A stretch of 10,946 nt of DNA, taken from positions 1-10,946 of the forward strand of contig JBFYSV010000078.1 of assembly GCA_041301185.1 (NCBI GenBank). The letters run 5' to 3'. Below, one piece after another: positions 7,801 through 10,946 of the stretch. Made by a program: the position numbers and the translations under genes. The notes under the pieces were generated by a model. It saw only the letters and a list, made by a program, of their open reading frames with translations, searched no databases and was not told the origin of the DNA. Within the stretch, counting starts at the first letter, position 1; the number at the start of each line of letters is the position of its first letter. This DNA is from JAQBDA01 sp041301185. Its GTDB lineage: Bacteria; Chloroflexota; Anaerolineae; Anaerolineales; UBA4823.

Positions 7801-10797
7801 CAGGATCCGCAGCCTTCCGATCCCTTCGGCTACCCCACTTTCGTTGCCCAGTACACCCCGGTCGGCAGCACCGATTTTCAGACCAGCGCCGACGGCAAAG
7901 CCCGCCTGGAGTTCACCCCGGACGAACCGGGAACTTACCAGTTAGATATCACCGGGGAAGGCGCCCGCACCGCATTGATCTTATGGGTAGGCGGTCCCGG
8001 GCAGGCGGTCTGGCCTAACGTCCCGAACCAGCACATCCGCCTGACTGCCGACCGCCAGGAATATCTGCCCGGCGAGACCGCCCGGGTGTTCGTCCCCAAC
8101 CCCTTCTCGCAGCCAGCCCAGGCCTTGGTGACCCTGGAACGCGGCGCCATCCTGCGCCACGAAGTGGTTAGCCTGGCCTCAGGCGGCGATGCCATCGAGC
8201 TGCCCCTCAGCAGCGAAGAAGCGCCTAATGTCTACCTATCGGTGACCTTGCTGGGCAGCACGCCGGAGGGTCGCCCGGACTTCCGCCAGGGCTACCTGAA
8301 CTTGCCAGTGAAACCGGTGGAACAGACGTTCAACGTCCAGGTGACTGCCCAACCCGAACAGACCGGCCCAGGGGATGCAGTTGACCTGGAGTTGCTGGTC
8401 ACAGATGCCACCGGGAATCCGGTGCAAGGAGAGTTTTCTCTCTCGCTGGTCGACCGGGCTGCCCTGGCGCTGGCTGATCCCAATGCCGAATCGATTGAAG
8501 AAGCCTTCTACGGCAACCAGAACCTGGGCATCCAAACCGGGGTGACCCTGGCAGCCTATGTCTGGCGGGATGTGAACATGGCCGGAGGCATCGGCGGGGG
8601 CGGCGGCGACGGGGCTGAAACTCCTTTTGTGCGCGAAGAATTTGAGGATACTGCCTACTGGAACCCTGAAATCCAGACCGATTCCGAGGGCCGCGCCCGG
8701 GTCAGCCTGACCCTGCCCGATAACCTGACCACCTGGCAGGTGCTGGCGCGCGGCCTGGACGCCGACACGCGGGTCGGCGAGGCAGAGAGCAACCTGCTGA
8801 CCACCAAAGAGCTGCTGGTCCGCCCGGTTGTGCCGCGCTTCCTGGTGGCTGGCGATCACGTACAGCTGGCAACCATCGTCCAGAACAACACCCTGAGAGA
8901 TCTGGAGGTTAGCGTAAGCCTGCAATCCAGCGGGGTAGTGTTGGATGACCCGGCTTCGATCAGCCGCCAGGTGACTGTGCCCTCTTTTGGAAGAGAGCGC
9001 CTGGAATGGTGGGGACGGGTGGACGATGTGCCCAGCGTGGACCTGGTGTTCTCGGCGGTTTCCGGCGAGCTGAATGACGCCGCCCGCCCGGCAAACGGGG
9101 CGCTGCCGGTGCTACGCTACGTGGCTCCCCAGACCTTCAGCACAGCCGGTCAGTTAGATGCAGCCGGTGAGCGCCTGGAACTGGTCAGCCTGCCGCGCAC
9201 CTTCGACCCGGCTGCAGGCCAGCTCCAGGTTGAGCTGGCGCCGTCCCTGGCAGGTTCTATGTTCACCGCCCTGGACGTGCTGGAGCAATTCCCGTACGCC
9301 TGTACAGAGCAAACCATCTCTCGCTTCCTGCCCAACCTGGAAACCTACCGGGTGCTGCAAGAGTTCGGGGTAGACTCGCCAGACCTGCGCGCCCGCCTGG
9401 ACCGCACGCTACAAGATGGCCTGCAAGCCCTGCTTGCTTCCCAGAAGCCGGATGGTGGCTGGAGCTGGTGGTCTGGTGGCGAGAGCGATGCATACATCTC
9501 AGCTTACGTGCTGCTTGGACTGAGCCGCGCCCAGGCGGCGGGAGTCTCGGTTGCAGACAGTGTCTTGCAACGGGCAATTGAGTACCTGCACGCCACCCAA
9601 TACACCCCCAACATGGCTTCTGAGAGCTGGCAGCTTGACCGCCAGGCGTTCATCCAGTACTCGCTGCTCCAGGCAGGGGCGGGTGATCTGGCGTCGGCGC
9701 AGTCCTTGTATGAGGTGCGCGATCGGCTCAATCCCTGGGCTGAGGCGCTGCTGATGTTGACCCTGGAACAGCTCTCGCCCGGCAACCAGGAGGCGCGCAC
9801 GCTTGCCTCTGACCTGGAATCGACCGCCATCCGCTCGTCGACAGGCGTGCATTGGGAGGAGGCTTCGCCTAACCCGCAGAACATGACCACCCCGCTCTCG
9901 ACCAGCGCCATGGTGGTTTACGCCCTGGCTCAGCGCGATCCCGGCACGCCTTTGATGTCTGATGCAGTCCGCTACTTGATGGCGAACCGCCAGGCTAACG
10001 GCGCCTGGGATTCGACTTACGGCAGCGCCTGGACATTAATGGCGCTCAGCCAGGTGATCAAGGGTACAGGCGAGCTTGCCGGCGAGTATGCCTTCTCGGC
10101 TTCGCTCAACAGCCAGCCGCTTGCCAGCGGGCAGGCGGGCGGGGATGGCAGCCCGGTACAGACCTCTGTATCTCTGGATCAGCTCTATCCTGAGGATCCC
10201 AATGCGCTGCTCATCGAGCGCCAGGAGGGCACCGGCACGCTCTACTACACGGCAGCCCTCAATGTCAGCCGCCCGGTGGAAGATATCCAGCCCCAGCAAC
10301 GCGGCATTACCATCCAGCGGGCGTATTACCCGCTCAACGAGACTTGCTCGGGCAGCGAGTGCGCGCCAATTCAGGAGGCGCCCGCCGGAGAGCTGGTGCA
10401 GGTGCGCCTGGCGCTCACCCTGGAGCAGTCAGCCTATTACCTGCTGGTGGAAGATTACCTCCCGGCAGGCACAGAGATCCTGGATACCAGCCTCAAGACC
10501 AGCCAGCAGGTGATCCCAGAGTTTGAGCAGGCTGAGCCCGAGCCAGCGCCACTGTTCTCCCCCAGCGAACCATTCCAGGATGGCTGGGGCTGGTGGCTTT
10601 TCAGCTCTCCCCTGGTGTATGACGAGCGCATCGCCTGGTCTGCTGATTTCCTGCCCGCCGGCACCTACGAGCTAACCTACACCCTCAGCCTGACCCAGCC
10701 CGGCGAGTACCAGGTCTTGCCCTCCCGCGCCTGGCAGTTTTACTTCCCGGACATGCAAGGGATCAGCGCAGGGACTGTCTTCAACATCCAGCCGTAA
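4843..10797 (+). CDS. Alpha-2-macroglobulin family lipoprotein with thioester motif
   Basis: This 1984-residue protein belongs by motif to the bacterial alpha-2-macroglobulins, which trap proteases: cleavage of a bait region exposes a Cys-Gln thioester that bonds covalently to the attacker. Residues 1-24 are a lipoprotein signal (LLPLLLVVVSLAC, lipidated C24), followed by a Pro/Thr-rich linker (35-66). Four SbsA/Big_5-like Ig domains follow (about 67-157, 163-269, 273-371, 375-470; repeated 'FNQPM'-type motifs). The MG2 signature YTDRPIYRPGQTVYF starts at Y702. An A2M_N_2-like part surrounds SLVDRAALAL (about 1200). A Gly-rich segment (1248-1256) precedes FVREEFEDTAYW, the A2M core. The thioester CTEQ is at 1487-1490 inside FPYACTEQTISRFLP, followed by the alpha-helical thioester domain (KPDGGWSWW near 1535). 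The C-terminus resembles the MG10/receptor-binding region. The start at 4843 is chosen because it opens the lipoprotein signal; the in-frame ATG at 4732 would add 37 non-signal residues. The ribosome site is weak (AGAAAG, 5 nt away). In E. coli the homologue yfhM neighbours pbpC; no such gene is seen here. Confidence 0.95.
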   Translation: MSTNKSKAILRLLPLLLVVVSLACSLPRLFQRGDATPTIPGISVASPAAPTPAEPRPTPMPLPPAIVESDPPPGGELTLDGLLTLYFNQPMQRASVEAALRLQPSNLGSLSWQDDSTLVIGPTQPFTPQSTITVTLDSGAQAANGLALPQPVSLEYRTAGYLSLTQALPEPGTYDVDPTSAIAVTFNLPIVPLGAETASQPAPFTIEPQPQGRGEWLNTSTYIFYPDPPLEGGKTYTVRLNPDLRSLDGSPMESMDEPLRPANEWSFITASPQVAAVSPSTETGYLSLDATFVISYNQPMDPQSVETYFGLLQDGKTPVPGQITWDEQYLHMIFQPDSLLSRETNYTLSLDAQAQAQGGTPLDEPLQLVYTSVPPLAITNSDPPEGGVKPNYQSVTLSLNAPLLDEDLKRYVSLEPAISNFGVYWNPYDRQMYVDGAYLPSESYTLRVSPDLPDRWGGSLGSEFILSFSTAPLQPSIMITNASEALFLTAQDDSLPAQVTNLSRLDLSLGSTPLPDFIAMLSGDNGYEYRRSYQPADQRSWQQNLEIAPNTSQPVQVYVSPERTPLSPGLYHLRFNNLPPDVYLDPYLMVVSNVQVTFKLGATDALVWAVQMDGVTPLASAPVAIYDGYGQLLASGNTDSQGIFYSQIPAIANPYTTFYAVIDQPGQPGFGMALSTWSSGINSWEFGIRGDIVPPQLGGYIYTDRPIYRPGQTVYFRAVLRDEFNGRYNLPDLSSAPLVLYQDYGTEIARFDLPLSAYGTVNGEYTLPPDARPGYYRLGAEMPEMADAPPPVEIYFQVAEYRKPEIDVQVDFTPEQAQSGDTLLATIQANYFFGAPAGDVPVEWTLTSTELPFQLPGYQVGIEDLLWLDPMAFLRGGFPFGRFIEQGTARTDPQGRLVLELPAGEIEYRQRYTLEVTLQDESGQRVSARDSLDVNPAQIYIGVRPDTWVGRSGDPIGFDVLVVDWDQAPAGERELRADFQKVVWERQDPQPSDPFGYPTFVAQYTPVGSTDFQTSADGKARLEFTPDEPGTYQLDITGEGARTALILWVGGPGQAVWPNVPNQHIRLTADRQEYLPGETARVFVPNPFSQPAQALVTLERGAILRHEVVSLASGGDAIELPLSSEEAPNVYLSVTLLGSTPEGRPDFRQGYLNLPVKPVEQTFNVQVTAQPEQTGPGDAVDLELLVTDATGNPVQGEFSLSLVDRAALALADPNAESIEEAFYGNQNLGIQTGVTLAAYVWRDVNMAGGIGGGGGDGAETPFVREEFEDTAYWNPEIQTDSEGRARVSLTLPDNLTTWQVLARGLDADTRVGEAESNLLTTKELLVRPVVPRFLVAGDHVQLATIVQNNTLRDLEVSVSLQSSGVVLDDPASISRQVTVPSFGRERLEWWGRVDDVPSVDLVFSAVSGELNDAARPANGALPVLRYVAPQTFSTAGQLDAAGERLELVSLPRTFDPAAGQLQVELAPSLAGSMFTALDVLEQFPYACTEQTISRFLPNLETYRVLQEFGVDSPDLRARLDRTLQDGLQALLASQKPDGGWSWWSGGESDAYISAYVLLGLSRAQAAGVSVADSVLQRAIEYLHATQYTPNMASESWQLDRQAFIQYSLLQAGAGDLASAQSLYEVRDRLNPWAEALLMLTLEQLSPGNQEARTLASDLESTAIRSSTGVHWEEASPNPQNMTTPLSTSAMVVYALAQRDPGTPLMSDAVRYLMANRQANGAWDSTYGSAWTLMALSQVIKGTGELAGEYAFSASLNSQPLASGQAGGDGSPVQTSVSLDQLYPEDPNALLIERQEGTGTLYYTAALNVSRPVEDIQPQQRGITIQRAYYPLNETCSGSECAPIQEAPAGELVQVRLALTLEQSAYYLLVEDYLPAGTEILDTSLKTSQQVIPEFEQAEPEPAPLFSPSEPFQDGWGWWLFSSPLVYDERIAWSADFLPAGTYELTYTLSLTQPGEYQVLPSRAWQFYFPDMQGISAGTVFNIQP

Positions 10798-10848
10798 AAC
10801 ACCCGACCTTATCGTAAATCCGGGATATGAAATCACATGGGAATTAGA

Positions 10849-10946
10849 TGTCATTTCGAGGAGCGCAGCGACGAGAAATTCCTGAATAGCCCATTGAAAG
10901 ATAACCTAATCAGGGATTCCTCACCCCTGCGGGGTTCGGAATGATA
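10849..10946. repeat. Inverted-repeat element of the GTCATTTCGAG...GGAATGA type
   Basis: A 36-nt left arm (10849-10884, starting TGTCATTTCGAGGAGCGCAG) and a 36-nt right arm (10911-10946) are complementary without gaps at about 25 of 36 positions, around a 26-nt centre. The right arm also holds a small hairpin, ACCCC-TGC-GGGGT. The arrangement 'TGTCATT-CGAG...GAGGAAT ... ATTCCTC...CGGAATGA' is one I recognise from dispersed intergenic repeats in several bacterial phyla, resembling non-autonomous miniature elements. No transposase gene is present. The element may continue past the window edge. It begins 51 nt after the stop of the alpha-2-macroglobulin gene and could end or stabilise that transcript. 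Confidence 0.65.

Noticed and set aside
10798..10848. Intrinsic terminator directly after the alpha-2-macroglobulin gene
   Set aside because: Only a weak CCCG/CGGG pairing with a loop of about 15 nt and no T-tract is visible.

Overview
The window is GC-rich bacterial DNA dominated by two very large, divergently transcribed genes for exported proteins. The best guess for the host is a Chloroflexota bacterium of the Anaerolineae type. The basis is the C-terminal tail YLPLVPRN on one protein (similar 'YLPLV' endings recur on secreted proteins of that phylum, from my general knowledge), the Pro/Thr-rich linker after the lipobox of the other, and the dispersed inverted-repeat units between genes. 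This assignment is an inference; no rRNA or other phylogenetic marker is present.

Layout from left to right. Positions 1-114 hold the first 38 codons of a leftward gene for a membrane or exported protein, running off the edge. Its upstream region (115-284) carries a perfect TATAAT box, a 13-bp palindrome against that box, and two intergenic repeat units with strong hairpins. Positions 285-4505 (leftward) encode a 1406-residue secreted multidomain protein: signal peptide, fibronectin-III-like domain, a HExxH...E zinc-peptidase-like domain, a von Willebrand factor A domain with an intact MIDAS, beta-sandwich domains, Ca-binding Asp-rich repeats, further Ig/FnIII domains and the C-terminal tail. 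Positions 4506-4842 are a divergent, partly AT-rich control region with a candidate promoter on each strand, a 10-bp palindrome between them and a leader hairpin. Positions 4843-10797 (rightward) encode a 1984-residue lipoprotein of the bacterial alpha-2-macroglobulin family with four N-terminal SbsA/Big_5-like domains and an intact thioester motif CTEQ. Positions 10798-10848 show no convincing gene or terminator. Positions 10849-10946 are an inverted-repeat element of the 'GTCATT-CGAG ... GGAATGA' type.

How the genes may work together: the rightward product is, by family, a protease trap displayed at the cell surface. The leftward product looks like a large secreted or surface adhesin/peptidase. 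The shared upstream region makes co-regulation possible, for example a surface protease or adhesin paired with a broad protease inhibitor, but nothing in the sequence proves a functional link. No CRISPR array, tRNA, rRNA, transposase or integrase gene was seen.
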